From the NCBI GenBank assembly GCA_910584805.1, contig CAJUCB010000007.1, positions 9,172 through 22,956 of the forward strand: a DNA stretch of 13,785 nt, in the 5' to 3' direction. This DNA comes from an uncultured Oscillospiraceae bacterium. Its GTDB lineage: Bacteria; Bacillota; Clostridia; Oscillospirales; Oscillospiraceae. The notes under the pieces are model-generated. The model saw only the letters and a program-made list of their open reading frames with translations, ran no database searches and had not been told where the DNA came from. Positions 1-6,240 of the stretch are shown here, in pieces (position 1 is the first letter of the stretch; each line of letters starts with the position of its first letter). The position numbers were made by a program, and so were the translations under genes.

Positions 1-922
1 GAGCAAAGACCGTCCGGGCGATCATATCGCACAACAGGCAGAACACCGCCCCCCCCAGGAAGGAGGCCGGCAAAATCACCAGGGGCTTAGCCGTATGGAA
101 CAGCCCCTTCACCAACTGCGGCACCGCAATACCCACAAAGGAAATGGGCCCCGCAAAGGCAGTCACACAGGCGGAGAGGAGGCCGGAGAGGAGGATCAAC
201 GCCACCCGGAAGGACTTGATCCGTACCCCCACATTGGCCGCGTAGCTCTCCCCTAGCTGATACGCTGCCATGGGCTTCGCCAGCAGGAGCGTACACAGCA
301 TCGCCACCGCTATCACCGGCGTCATTGTGCGCAGGTTTCCCCAGGACAGGCCGGAAAAGCTGCCCATGGACCAGTTGTGCAGGTTGACGATGTTGCTGTC
401 GTCGGCAAAATTCACCGCAAAATCGGTGATGGCGGAACAGATGTAGCCAATCATTACACCGCAAATGATGAGCATGGACCGGCTCTTCACCCGCCCTGCA
501 ATCAACAGGACGAAGCCCATAGAGATCATGGAGCCCACAAAAGCCGCCACAATCCATGCCACCGAACCCAGTACGATCCCCCGGCTCAACGCAGCAATGG
601 TCACCAGGGCCACCACCAGCTTCGCCCCGGAGGAAATCCCCAGCACGAAGGGGCCCGCAATGGGGTTTGCAAAAAAGGTCTGAAGGAGGAACCCCGCCAC
701 CGACAGCGCCCCGCCTAAGATGGCCGAGCCCAATACCCGGGGCAGGCGGCTGCGCAGTAGGACCTGCGCCTGGGGGGTACCCTGCTCCCGCCCTAATAGG
801 ATAGCCAAAACCCGCTCTGGCTCCAAGGCCACACTGCCCGCGAAAATCCCCAGCAGAAGCAGCACCGCCAACAGCAGCAGCAAGAGCAGATAGTCCAGGG
901 CGTATCGTCGGTTCTGTTTCAT
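1..922 (-). CDS. FecCD/BtuC-family ABC transporter permease, 3' end cut by window edge
   Basis: Membrane permease subunit of an importer for iron-siderophore, haem or cobalamin-type ligands. It starts with ATG at 922-920, and 307 codons are visible before the window ends without a stop. The family usually has about 320-350 residues, so a few dozen C-terminal residues are missing. Long hydrophobic stretches start at residue 11 and recur throughout. Family motifs are visible: RLPR at 59-62, the small-residue segment leading to LLQ near 79-81, ANPIAGP at 85-91 and LGISSGA at 94-100. A DMIAR segment sits near the visible end. The gene starts 24 bases after the stop of the substrate-binding protein gene, so it belongs to the riboswitch operon. 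The ATPase subunit is expected just outside the window. The substrate is not deducible from the permease; the cobalamin riboswitch points to a corrinoid or related tetrapyrrole (inference). Confidence 0.93.
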   Translation of the reverse strand, partial: MKQNRRYALDYLLLLLLLAVLLLLGIFAGSVALEPERVLAILLGREQGTPQAQVLLRSRLPRVLGSAILGGALSVAGFLLQTFFANPIAGPFVLGISSGAKLVVALVTIAALSRGIVLGSVAWIVAAFVGSMISMGFVLLIAGRVKSRSMLIICGVMIGYICSAITDFAVNFADDSNIVNLHNWSMGSFSGLSWGNLRTMTPVIAVAMLCTLLLAKPMAAYQLGESYAANVGVRIKSFRVALILLSGLLSACVTAFAGPISFVGIAVPQLVKGLFHTAKPLVILPASFLGGAVFCLLCDMIARTVFA

Positions 923-946
923 GCTCCCTCTCCCTTTTGTCTCTTG

Positions 947-2116
947 CTAGGTCAAGCGGTACAGGACATTCAGCTCCGCACCCTTTTCGGCATGTCCGCT
1001 GACGATGTTGTGGATGTCCAAGATGATATCCCCCACAGCGGTGGTCTGCTGGAACATGCTCTTCCCAGTACACCAGACCTTCCCTGCCTGCACCGCCTTG
1101 AAATCTGCCAACAGCTCGTCCTTTTCAACCAGCTGGTCAATGGTCTCCAATTCTCCGTCAATGGCGCTATTGTAAATCAAATAGTCCGCGTCCCAAGCCT
1201 CCGCATAGAACGCCTCCATTTGCATATTCACCGTGGACAAGGCGTTTTCCTCCCCTGGCAGATCAGAGAACACATAGCGCCCCCCGGCCAGTTGGATCAT
1301 CTTCGCCACATAGTCCCCCGGCTTACGCACGTTGACCGCACCGTTGGCGGTGATGTAGAAAAACGCCACCGTCTGCTCCCCGCTCTCCTGTTCCAAGACA
1401 GCAGACAAGCGTTCCAACTCCTGGTCAAACCAGTTGTCCGCCTCCTGGCTCCTACCTGTGAGCAGGCCATAGAGCCGGACCCACTCCATCCGCCCCAGGG
1501 GGTGGGGTTCGTAGCTGGAACGCTCCACCATCACTGGCAGTCCCAGGGCTGTCAACTGTTCCAAGGTCTTGGGGCTGTGGTGGATCATGGTGGATTCCAC
1601 CACCAGGTCACAGCCCTCGGTAACAATGCGCTCATAATCTGGCTCACTGTACTTGCCCACATAGAGCATGTCCCCTTTGTCCAGGGCCGCCACCACCTCT
1701 GGCAGGCGCCAGTTATCCCGCTCCGTACTGGTCATACATACCTGGTGCAAGGCATTGATCTGGCGGAAAAAATCCATGGCAGAGGAGGCCGCAAGATAGA
1801 TGCGTCCCAAGGGCTGTTGCAGCACCACGATGTCCTCCTCCAAGCCCCCAGGCACTGCCTTACCCTCTGGTACCAGGAGATAGCGGCCACTGTCCTCTAT
1901 GGTAATCAAGGCATAGTCCCCAGGATAGAACGCCACGTCAAATTGCTGGGCGTACCGCAGCTCCATGTGATGGTTTGGCTCCATGGTGTCCCAGGCCACT
2001 GTCTCAGCAGCTTGGGGCGGCGTTTCTGTCCCATCATCTCCCCCTCCCCCGCAGGCAGCGGTAAGGAGCAGTAGAAGGAGCACCATGGCTATGGGCAGGC
2101 TGGGATACCTTTTCAT
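947..2116 (-). CDS. Substrate-binding lipoprotein of iron/corrinoid-type ABC importer (BtuF/FepB/TroA-like fold)
   Basis: Extracytoplasmic ligand-binding protein of 389 residues that would deliver its ligand to the FecCD permease encoded 24 bases downstream. The signal peptide (residues 1-21) has a long Leu-rich core and ends in the lipobox LTAAC, with the lipidated Cys at 22. The following Gly/Asp/Pro-rich linker is typical of Gram-positive lipoproteins. The two-lobed class III binding-protein pattern is suggested by a segment near 151-222: a GKYSEPDYE stretch, then a CDLVVEST strand, a LGLPVMVERSSYE strand and a GRMEWVRLYGLLTG helix. That arrangement is typical of clostridial iron/corrinoid-binding proteins. 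Its ATG overlaps the stop of the preceding gene by four bases (ATGA), implying translational coupling. Ligand identity is open: regulation by a cobalamin riboswitch favours a corrinoid, while haem or an iron chelate remains possible. Confidence 0.88.
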   Translation of the reverse strand: MKRYPSLPIAMVLLLLLLTAACGGGGDDGTETPPQAAETVAWDTMEPNHHMELRYAQQFDVAFYPGDYALITIEDSGRYLLVPEGKAVPGGLEEDIVVLQQPLGRIYLAASSAMDFFRQINALHQVCMTSTERDNWRLPEVVAALDKGDMLYVGKYSEPDYERIVTEGCDLVVESTMIHHSPKTLEQLTALGLPVMVERSSYEPHPLGRMEWVRLYGLLTGRSQEADNWFDQELERLSAVLEQESGEQTVAFFYITANGAVNVRKPGDYVAKMIQLAGGRYVFSDLPGEENALSTVNMQMEAFYAEAWDADYLIYNSAIDGELETIDQLVEKDELLADFKAVQAGKVWCTGKSMFQQTTAVGDIILDIHNIVSGHAEKGAELNVLYRLT

Positions 2117-2985
2117 GACACAGCCTGCAAGCTTTCCGAGGCAAAGGTCAAGGTATATTCGATTTCATGGGCCGTGCTCATGGCCACCGTGTCCGCAATG
2201 ACCTTCACAGGGGCGTCAAAGCAAGGCAGGGGGATTGCAAAGGTGGAGTTACCCTGGGTATTGGTCGGAAGGTATTTCTCCCCCTCCACCACCATGTAAT
2301 CGTAGTTCGCGCTACCCCACTCCAGGGTAACGATAGCCTCTCCGTTCTCCACCTTCACCGCCGCTGGGGAGGTCACACTGGCCCGGCCGGAACCGCCGTC
2401 CAGGGTAACTTCTACGGTATATTCCCCATCTTCCAGGGCCAAGCTTTGAACGGTCACCTGCTCCTTGGGGGTTTGATAGGCCTGGGCCGGAAGTCCATCG
2501 GCACGGAACACCAGGGTGCGGTCATACCACAGCTCCTTTTTCTTGCTAAACGCCGCACAGGAGGTGGCTTGATCCAAAGCTTCCACAGGTACGACAAAGC
2601 TATGGCTGCCGTCGGCATTCTCCGTAAAGGGGATGTAGGCCGATTCCTCTGCTTCCGCAGCTTCCTCCCCCGACCCCATGTATACATAGAGATAGCCAGT
2701 GCCCCCCATGGTCATGGCGGCGGTCATTTCTCCGTCTTTCACAGTCAATGTACAGGCCTGGATTTGGAACATAGACGAGCTGGACTCCACCTGGATGTCA
2801 TATTCCCCATCCAGTAGTTCCGCCCCAGTAACAGGGGTCAAACCCTGGGTGTCCAGCTCCACCGGTGTGGCCAGATCCGCTTCCCCTGCCACTTGGCTGC
2901 CAGCATTCGGTTCCCCGCCACAGCCTGCCAGGCACAGCAGGGCCAACAGACAGGCCAGGATACAACGCAGTTTATTTTCTCTCAT
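2113..2985 (-). CDS. Two-domain cell-surface lipoprotein, possibly NEAT-like tetrapyrrole-binding
   Basis: Protein of 290 residues with a signal peptide ending in the lipobox LAGC (Cys22), so it is predicted to be anchored outside the membrane. After a linker there appear to be two related beta-rich domains. Domain 1 is about residues 58-163, opening with LLDGEYDIQV and closing with YDRTLVFRA. Domain 2 is about 185-281, opening with LEDGEYTVEV and closing with HEIEYTLTF. Each has a VKDGE or VENGE turn, a strand ending in a Tyr-rich segment, and a hydrophobic strand before the last hairpin. This resembles the NEAT (iron-transport-associated) fold seen in surface haem-binding proteins. The classical YxxxY haem motif is not evident, so haem binding is unproven. 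It lies 18 bases after cbiK and overlaps the substrate-binding protein gene, so it probably acts as a surface receptor or relay in the same uptake system. The family call is from recall and moderate. Confidence 0.8.
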   Translation of the reverse strand: MRENKLRCILACLLALLCLAGCGGEPNAGSQVAGEADLATPVELDTQGLTPVTGAELLDGEYDIQVESSSSMFQIQACTLTVKDGEMTAAMTMGGTGYLYVYMGSGEEAAEAEESAYIPFTENADGSHSFVVPVEALDQATSCAAFSKKKELWYDRTLVFRADGLPAQAYQTPKEQVTVQSLALEDGEYTVEVTLDGGSGRASVTSPAAVKVENGEAIVTLEWGSANYDYMVVEGEKYLPTNTQGNSTFAIPLPCFDAPVKVIADTVAMSTAHEIEYTLTFASESLQAVS

Positions 2986-3003
2986 AACAGTTCCCCTCTT
3001 TTC

Positions 3004-3972
3004 TTATGGATTCAGAGATTGGATCGCCGCCTGGGCGTGCTCCACCAACAGGGCTTGGATTTCTTCCAGCTCACCCAAGCCCTGGACCAGGCAGACCACC
3101 TCATACCCTGCCGCGTCAAAGACAGACTTCCAGGAATCCGCATCGTCCCCGGCCATGTCATTGTTGGCATGGTCCCCGGCTACAATCATCAGGGGCATCA
3201 GCACCACACGGGTGTACGCCCCAGCTTTGACCCTGGTGAGCACATCCTCCACGGTGGGTGCGGCCTCCACTGTACCCACATAATAGTGGGCAGCCCCCTG
3301 GTCCTCCAACACCTGTTGAAGCTTAGCATACACATCGTTCGACTTCGCCGTGGTTCCGTGGCCCATAAAGCAGATAGCCGTCTTGCCATCGTCGTACGCC
3401 TTGGTGGCCTTGGTGATGGCTGCCGCCACAGTCTGGAAGTCCTGGTCACTGGTGAGCAAGGGTTTCCCGATGGCCAAGCCCTGGAACGCGTCAGCATAAT
3501 TCCCGGCCTCCCGCACCAGTTCGTTGTACTCCAAGCCATCCAGCAGGTGGGTAGGCTGGATAGCCAGGCGGGTAACGTTGTTGTCCATGGCCCGTTTTAG
3601 GGCCTCCTCCACATTGTCAATGCTCACCTTGTCCCTGGACTTCACATGGTCGATGATAATCTGGCTGGTGAAACCCCGGCGGACACTCCACTCGGGAAAG
3701 GCGGCCTCCAAAGCCTCCTCAACGGCACCGATGGTCAGGCGGCGGCTGTCGTTGTAACTGGTACCAAAGCTGACCACCAAGAGCTCATCCGGGCCTATCC
3801 CGTCTTGGTTGCGGGTGTTGTCCAGGGACGCATCCCCGGTGTTGTAGTTCTCCTCCTCCGCGGGTGTTGGGACAGGCGCGGCGTTTTCCACGCCCTCCTT
3901 GCCATCCCCACAAGAGGCCAGCAAGCTCACCAGCAACAGCGCCACCAGCAGGGTCGATAGGACTCGTCTCAT
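3004..3972 (-). CDS. cbiK: CbiK-type sirohydrochlorin cobaltochelatase, exported lipoprotein form
   Basis: Predicted class II chelatase of 322 residues. Cytoplasmic CbiK inserts Co(II) into (precorrin-2/)sirohydrochlorin in the anaerobic cobalamin pathway. This copy has an N-terminal signal peptide with lipobox LLASC (Cys21) and a Pro/Glu/Asn linker to about residue 60, so it should act outside the membrane. The chelatase core starts with ELLVVSFGTSYNDSR (63-77). The two metal-binding histidines of the family are visible: His205 in FMGHGT and His268 in AGDHANNDMAG. PTHLLDG (140-146) and GTVEAAPT (233-240) also match CbiK. I chose the ATG at 3972 because AGGAGGT lies 8 bases upstream; an in-frame TTG at 3990 would put the ribosome binding site inside the gene. 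First gene after the cobalamin riboswitch. Desulfovibrio has a periplasmic CbiK (CbiK-P), a precedent for export. Whether this one loads cobalt, iron, or removes metal is unknown. Confidence 0.92.
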   Translation of the reverse strand: MRRVLSTLLVALLLVSLLASCGDGKEGVENAAPVPTPAEEENYNTGDASLDNTRNQDGIGPDELLVVSFGTSYNDSRRLTIGAVEEALEAAFPEWSVRRGFTSQIIIDHVKSRDKVSIDNVEEALKRAMDNNVTRLAIQPTHLLDGLEYNELVREAGNYADAFQGLAIGKPLLTSDQDFQTVAAAITKATKAYDDGKTAICFMGHGTTAKSNDVYAKLQQVLEDQGAAHYYVGTVEAAPTVEDVLTRVKAGAYTRVVLMPLMIVAGDHANNDMAGDDADSWKSVFDAAGYEVVCLVQGLGELEEIQALLVEHAQAAIQSLNP

Positions 3973-4040
3973 TGGTATGTACCTCCTCAATCATTTCTAC
4001 ACAGGAAAGTACAGAAATCAAGCCCCTGGCCCAATAGGCA

Positions 4041-4073
4041 AAAGAAAAACCCTTTGCACCACAGAGCAAAAGG
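4041..4073 (-). terminator. Second terminator-like hairpin in the cobalamin riboswitch leader
   Basis: On the minus strand a stem (CCTTTTGC with GCAAAGG, one bulged base, 8-nt loop; plus-strand arms 4066-4073 and 4051-4057) is followed by GTTTTTCTTTT. This is a Rho-independent terminator signature about 70 bases before the cbiK start codon. It lies downstream of another hairpin (4088-4109), so the leader seems to hold two tandem terminators. Confidence 0.6.
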
Positions 4074-4077
4074 CATC

Positions 4078-4110
4078 GCAAAACAAACATTGCCGCCCAA
4101 GGGGCAATGC
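4078..4110 (-). terminator. First terminator-like hairpin downstream of the cobalamin riboswitch
   Basis: The perfect 7-bp stem CATTGCC/GGCAATG (plus-strand arms 4088-4094 and 4103-4109, 8-nt loop) is followed on the minus strand by TTTGTTTTG. It sits about 60 bases after the B12 box, where the expression platform of a transcription-terminating riboswitch is expected. It is the likely OFF structure when cobalamin is bound. The competing antiterminator was not resolved by eye. Confidence 0.6.
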
Positions 4111-4159
4111 TGGGAAAACGATACGGCCAAAAACTCGTGACCTGGGAGCAAGCTCCCTG

Positions 4160-4350
4160 TACCAAGCGAGACGGCAGGTTTCCTGGCTGATGGATCCACA
4201 CACCCGGCAGCCTTCCCAACCCCTCGGTCAGTGGCCGCGCCCTCAGGCGCTTTGCCGTGCATTCCCCAATCACAGTGACGAGCTCGTACAGGATTCCCAC
4301 CTGTTTCCCTTTTACCCCCTGGCCCCGCGTCCAGAACGCGGTCAGGGGCA
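4160..4350 (-). promoter_or_regulatory. Cobalamin riboswitch (AdoCbl/B12 element)
   Basis: Read on the minus strand, the conserved cobalamin riboswitch blocks occur in the right order. GGGAAACAGGTGGGAATCC is at 4309-4291, a CACTGTGA block at 4276-4269, GGCCACTGACCG at 4236-4225, GGGAAGG at 4217-4211, and the B12 box AGCCAGGAAACCTGCC at 4188-4173. A strong 5' hairpin (CCCCTG/CAGGGG at 4343-4348 and 4316-4321, with an inner CGCGT/ACGCG stem) precedes the core. The RNA starts from the promoter at 4384-4412 and leads into two terminator hairpins before cbiK. Family knowledge: cobalamin binding normally turns expression off, so the downstream operon should be made when B12 is scarce. The exact 3' boundary with the expression platform is approximate. 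Confidence 0.95.
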
Positions 4351-4383
4351 CCGTCCGCTTTTTGATTCATTTGTGCTGGGTGC

Positions 4384-4412
4384 ATTATAGCATGGGGCAA
4401 AAATGCTGTCAA
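4384..4412 (-). promoter_or_regulatory. Sigma-A promoter of the cobalamin-riboswitch operon
   Basis: On the minus strand TTGACA (4412-4407) and TATAAT (4389-4384) are separated by exactly 17 bases, a perfect consensus. Transcription should start near 4377, giving a leader of about 400 nt before cbiK that contains the riboswitch. A strong promoter fits control by termination in the leader. Confidence 0.9.
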
Positions 4413-4426
4413 GCCGCGCCTTTTGG

Positions 4427-4455
4427 TTGACAGCCCTCGACAGGAAGCCTATAAT
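4427..4455 (+). promoter_or_regulatory. Sigma-A promoter of the zinc-finger exonuclease gene
   Basis: TTGACA (4427-4432) and TATAAT (4450-4455) are separated by 17 bases, a perfect consensus. The start site should be near 4462, only about 22 bases before the ATG at 4484, with the AAAGGAG ribosome binding site at 4468-4474 between them. The -35 box is 14 bases from that of the divergent riboswitch operon promoter. Confidence 0.9.
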
Positions 4456-4483
4456 GGTATGGCTTACAAAGGAGTGGTCGCGT

Positions 4484-5248
4484 ATGGACGTCAAATGCAA
4501 GAAATGTCAGGGGCACTATCTGCTGCGCCAGGGGAAATACGGCCTCTTTGCCGGCTGCTCCAACTTCCCCCGCTGCCGCTCTACCATGAAGCTGGCGGCA
4601 TTCCTGGACGCCTCCGGCCAGACGGTGGAGGATTCCCTTTCCCCCCAACAGCTCCCTACCCGCTATGTGGCCTTTGACGTGGAGTCCCCCAACAAGGCCA
4701 ACGACCGTATGAGCGCCATTGGCGTAGCGGTAGTGGAGGATGGGCAGATTGTGGAGGAGTTCTACACCATGGTACAACCGGAGACCCACTTCGACCCCTT
4801 CAACATCGAGCTCACCGGGCTCAGCGAAAACGTGGTGGCAGGCTCCCCCACCTTCCCGGAGCTCTGGCCCACCTTGGCCCCCCTGCTCTCCAGCGGCCTG
4901 CTCATCGCCCACAATGCCCCCTTTGACATGAGCGTCCTGGCTAAGTGCCTGCGGGACTACAACATCCCCTGGCGGGGCATCTCCTCCTACGCCTGCACCT
5001 TCCAGATGGGTTGCCGCTGCTACCCAGAGCTCCCCGGCCACAAGCTCAGCACCCTATGTGAGCACTGCCACATCTCCCTGGACCACCACCACGCCGGCAG
5101 CGACAGCCGGGGCTGCGCCCTGCTCCTGCTGGATTACCTGGACCATGGCATTGACTTGAAAGACTTCCTGCGCCAATACGACATGGTCAACATGCGCACC
5201 ATCCGCGCCCACAAACCCAAGGCCGCTGCCAGCACAGAGCCGTCCTGA
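4484..5248 (+). CDS. DEDDh 3'-5' exonuclease with N-terminal topoisomerase-type C4 zinc finger
   Basis: Predicted nuclease of 254 residues that removes nucleotides from 3' ends. The N-terminus is a C4 zinc ribbon like those at the C-terminus of topoisomerase I: CKKC (Cys5, Cys8), then GCSNFPRCRST (Cys25, Cys31). The DnaQ/RNase T-type exonuclease fold spans about 60-225. Exo I is FDVES with Asp65 and Glu67, Exo II is AHNAPFD with Asp148, and Exo III is HHAGSD with His202 and Asp207, so all DEDDh catalytic residues are present. The ATG at 4484 was chosen because AAAGGAG lies 9 bases upstream; an in-frame ATG at 4403 lies upstream of the promoter. It is the only plus-strand gene here and is monocistronic, ending at the hairpin 5267-5306. 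The zinc finger probably guides binding to single-stranded or nicked nucleic acid. DNA repair or RNA maturation cannot be distinguished. Confidence 0.9.
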   Translation: MDVKCKKCQGHYLLRQGKYGLFAGCSNFPRCRSTMKLAAFLDASGQTVEDSLSPQQLPTRYVAFDVESPNKANDRMSAIGVAVVEDGQIVEEFYTMVQPETHFDPFNIELTGLSENVVAGSPTFPELWPTLAPLLSSGLLIAHNAPFDMSVLAKCLRDYNIPWRGISSYACTFQMGCRCYPELPGHKLSTLCEHCHISLDHHHAGSDSRGCALLLLDYLDHGIDLKDFLRQYDMVNMRTIRAHKPKAAASTEPS

Positions 5249-5266
5249 AAAACCGAATACAAAAAT

Positions 5267-5310
5267 ACAGAGCCGATGGCTAGGGATTCCCAACCACCGG
5301 CTCTGTTTGT
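5267..5310. terminator. Bidirectional Rho-independent terminator between convergent genes
   Basis: ACAGAGCCG (5267-5275) pairs perfectly with CGGCTCTGT (5298-5306). On the plus strand the stem is followed by TTTGTTT, and on the minus strand by ATTTTTGTATT. It therefore can end both the exonuclease transcript and the convergent transcript carrying the D,D-carboxypeptidase gene. Confidence 0.88.
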
Positions 5311-5316
5311 TTCCAT

Positions 5317-6129
5317 TTACGCCAAATATTCTTCCAGACAGATCCCCTGCTCCATGATCTTTTTGGCCGCCTCTACCCCCACAAAGCGGTAATGCCAGGG
5401 CTCATAGCCGATGCCGGTGATGTCGCTCTTGTCCGTGGGGTAACGGAGGATGAAGCCATATTCCGCACAATGGGCCATCAGCCACTGCTGGACTGGGGTG
5501 CTCTCCTGTTTTTCGTTCAGGAGTTGGTAGGATACATCCACGATATCCACCGCCAGGCCAGTCTGGTGCTCGCTGGTTCCCGGCAGCGCCACCCACCGGG
5601 AGGCCTGCTGCTCCGCCTCCTCCCTGCCGTAGCCTTTTGCGATCCACTTTTGGACCTGCTGCTCAAACAGCGCTTCCTGCCGCTCCTGGCTGCGGTAGGA
5701 GGAACAGACCAAGGGCTCTAAGCCCGCCGCCTGGGCGTCGTCCAGCATCATTTGGAGCGCGGGATAGGCCCGGGCATCTAGGACGTGCCCGTTGCGTAGT
5801 TGCTTCAAGGCTGGAACTTCAAAGTCCTCTGGGAGAGGGTTGTCCCGGTTGACCAGGAGCAACTTCCAGCTCTCCCTTTCTACCTCGTCCTCCTCCCCAG
5901 ACGTCACAATCACCATATCCCCCCCAGCGTCAGAGGCCTCTGTTGGACCGGCCGCCAGGGCGGTAGATTTCCCCAAAAGGAAGCCGCCTAGGAATAGGCT
6001 GGCTCCCAGCAGGAGCAAAAGGGGCAGGATGGTGCGGGACAAGCGGCGCTTCCGCCGTCTGCTGGGCCGAGGGGATACATAGGAATCCTGCTGTCTGTAC
6101 GCAGGCTCACGTTGGGAGACAGTTGCCAT
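5317..6129 (-). CDS. VanY-family (peptidase M15B) D-alanyl-D-alanine carboxypeptidase, membrane-anchored
   Basis: Predicted zinc peptidase of 270 residues that removes the terminal D-Ala from peptidoglycan stem peptides outside the membrane. A short basic N-terminus (RRRKRR near 24-29) is followed by one membrane segment (about 34-56), so it is probably a signal-anchored type II protein. The catalytic domain covers about 95-262. The SSYR motif is at 143-146. SEHQTGLAVD (186-195) provides zinc ligands His188 and Asp195, and EPWHYRFVG (243-251) provides the catalytic Glu243 and zinc ligand His246. I chose ATG 6129 because AAAGGAG lies 8 bases upstream; an in-frame GTG at 6138 abuts that site. 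It is last in the two-component operon, separated by 111 bases with a stem-loop. It trims cell-wall precursors in general; no vanH, vanA or vanX partners are present, so vancomycin resistance is not implied. Confidence 0.92.
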   Translation of the reverse strand: MATVSQREPAYRQQDSYVSPRPSRRRKRRLSRTILPLLLLLGASLFLGGFLLGKSTALAAGPTEASDAGGDMVIVTSGEEDEVERESWKLLLVNRDNPLPEDFEVPALKQLRNGHVLDARAYPALQMMLDDAQAAGLEPLVCSSYRSQERQEALFEQQVQKWIAKGYGREEAEQQASRWVALPGTSEHQTGLAVDIVDVSYQLLNEKQESTPVQQWLMAHCAEYGFILRYPTDKSDITGIGYEPWHYRFVGVEAAKKIMEQGICLEEYLA

Positions 6130-6147
6130 GGGAAACACTCCTTTACT

Positions 6148-6176
6148 CTGCCTGTCCCCTCAGGTAGGACAAGCAG
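6148..6176 (-). other. Stem-loop just upstream of the carboxypeptidase ribosome binding site
   Basis: On the minus strand CTGCTTGTCC and GGACAGGCAG form a 10-bp stem (one G-U pair) around a 9-nt loop. It ends a few bases before AAAGGAG. No U-tract follows, so it is not an intrinsic terminator. It may stabilise the 3' cistron after mRNA processing or tune translation (inference). Confidence 0.5.
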
Positions 6177-6240
6177 CTTTTGACTGTTTCCAGGATAGTA
6201 CAGGCTCCCATCAAAGCCCCCACATTTTTGCGTCATTTTC

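Noticed and set aside
944..2074. Long plus-strand open frame opposite the substrate-binding protein gene
   Set aside because: It is the antisense shadow of a GC-rich gene: His/Gln/Leu-rich composition, no signal peptide or recognisable domain, and the minus strand carries a convincing lipoprotein.
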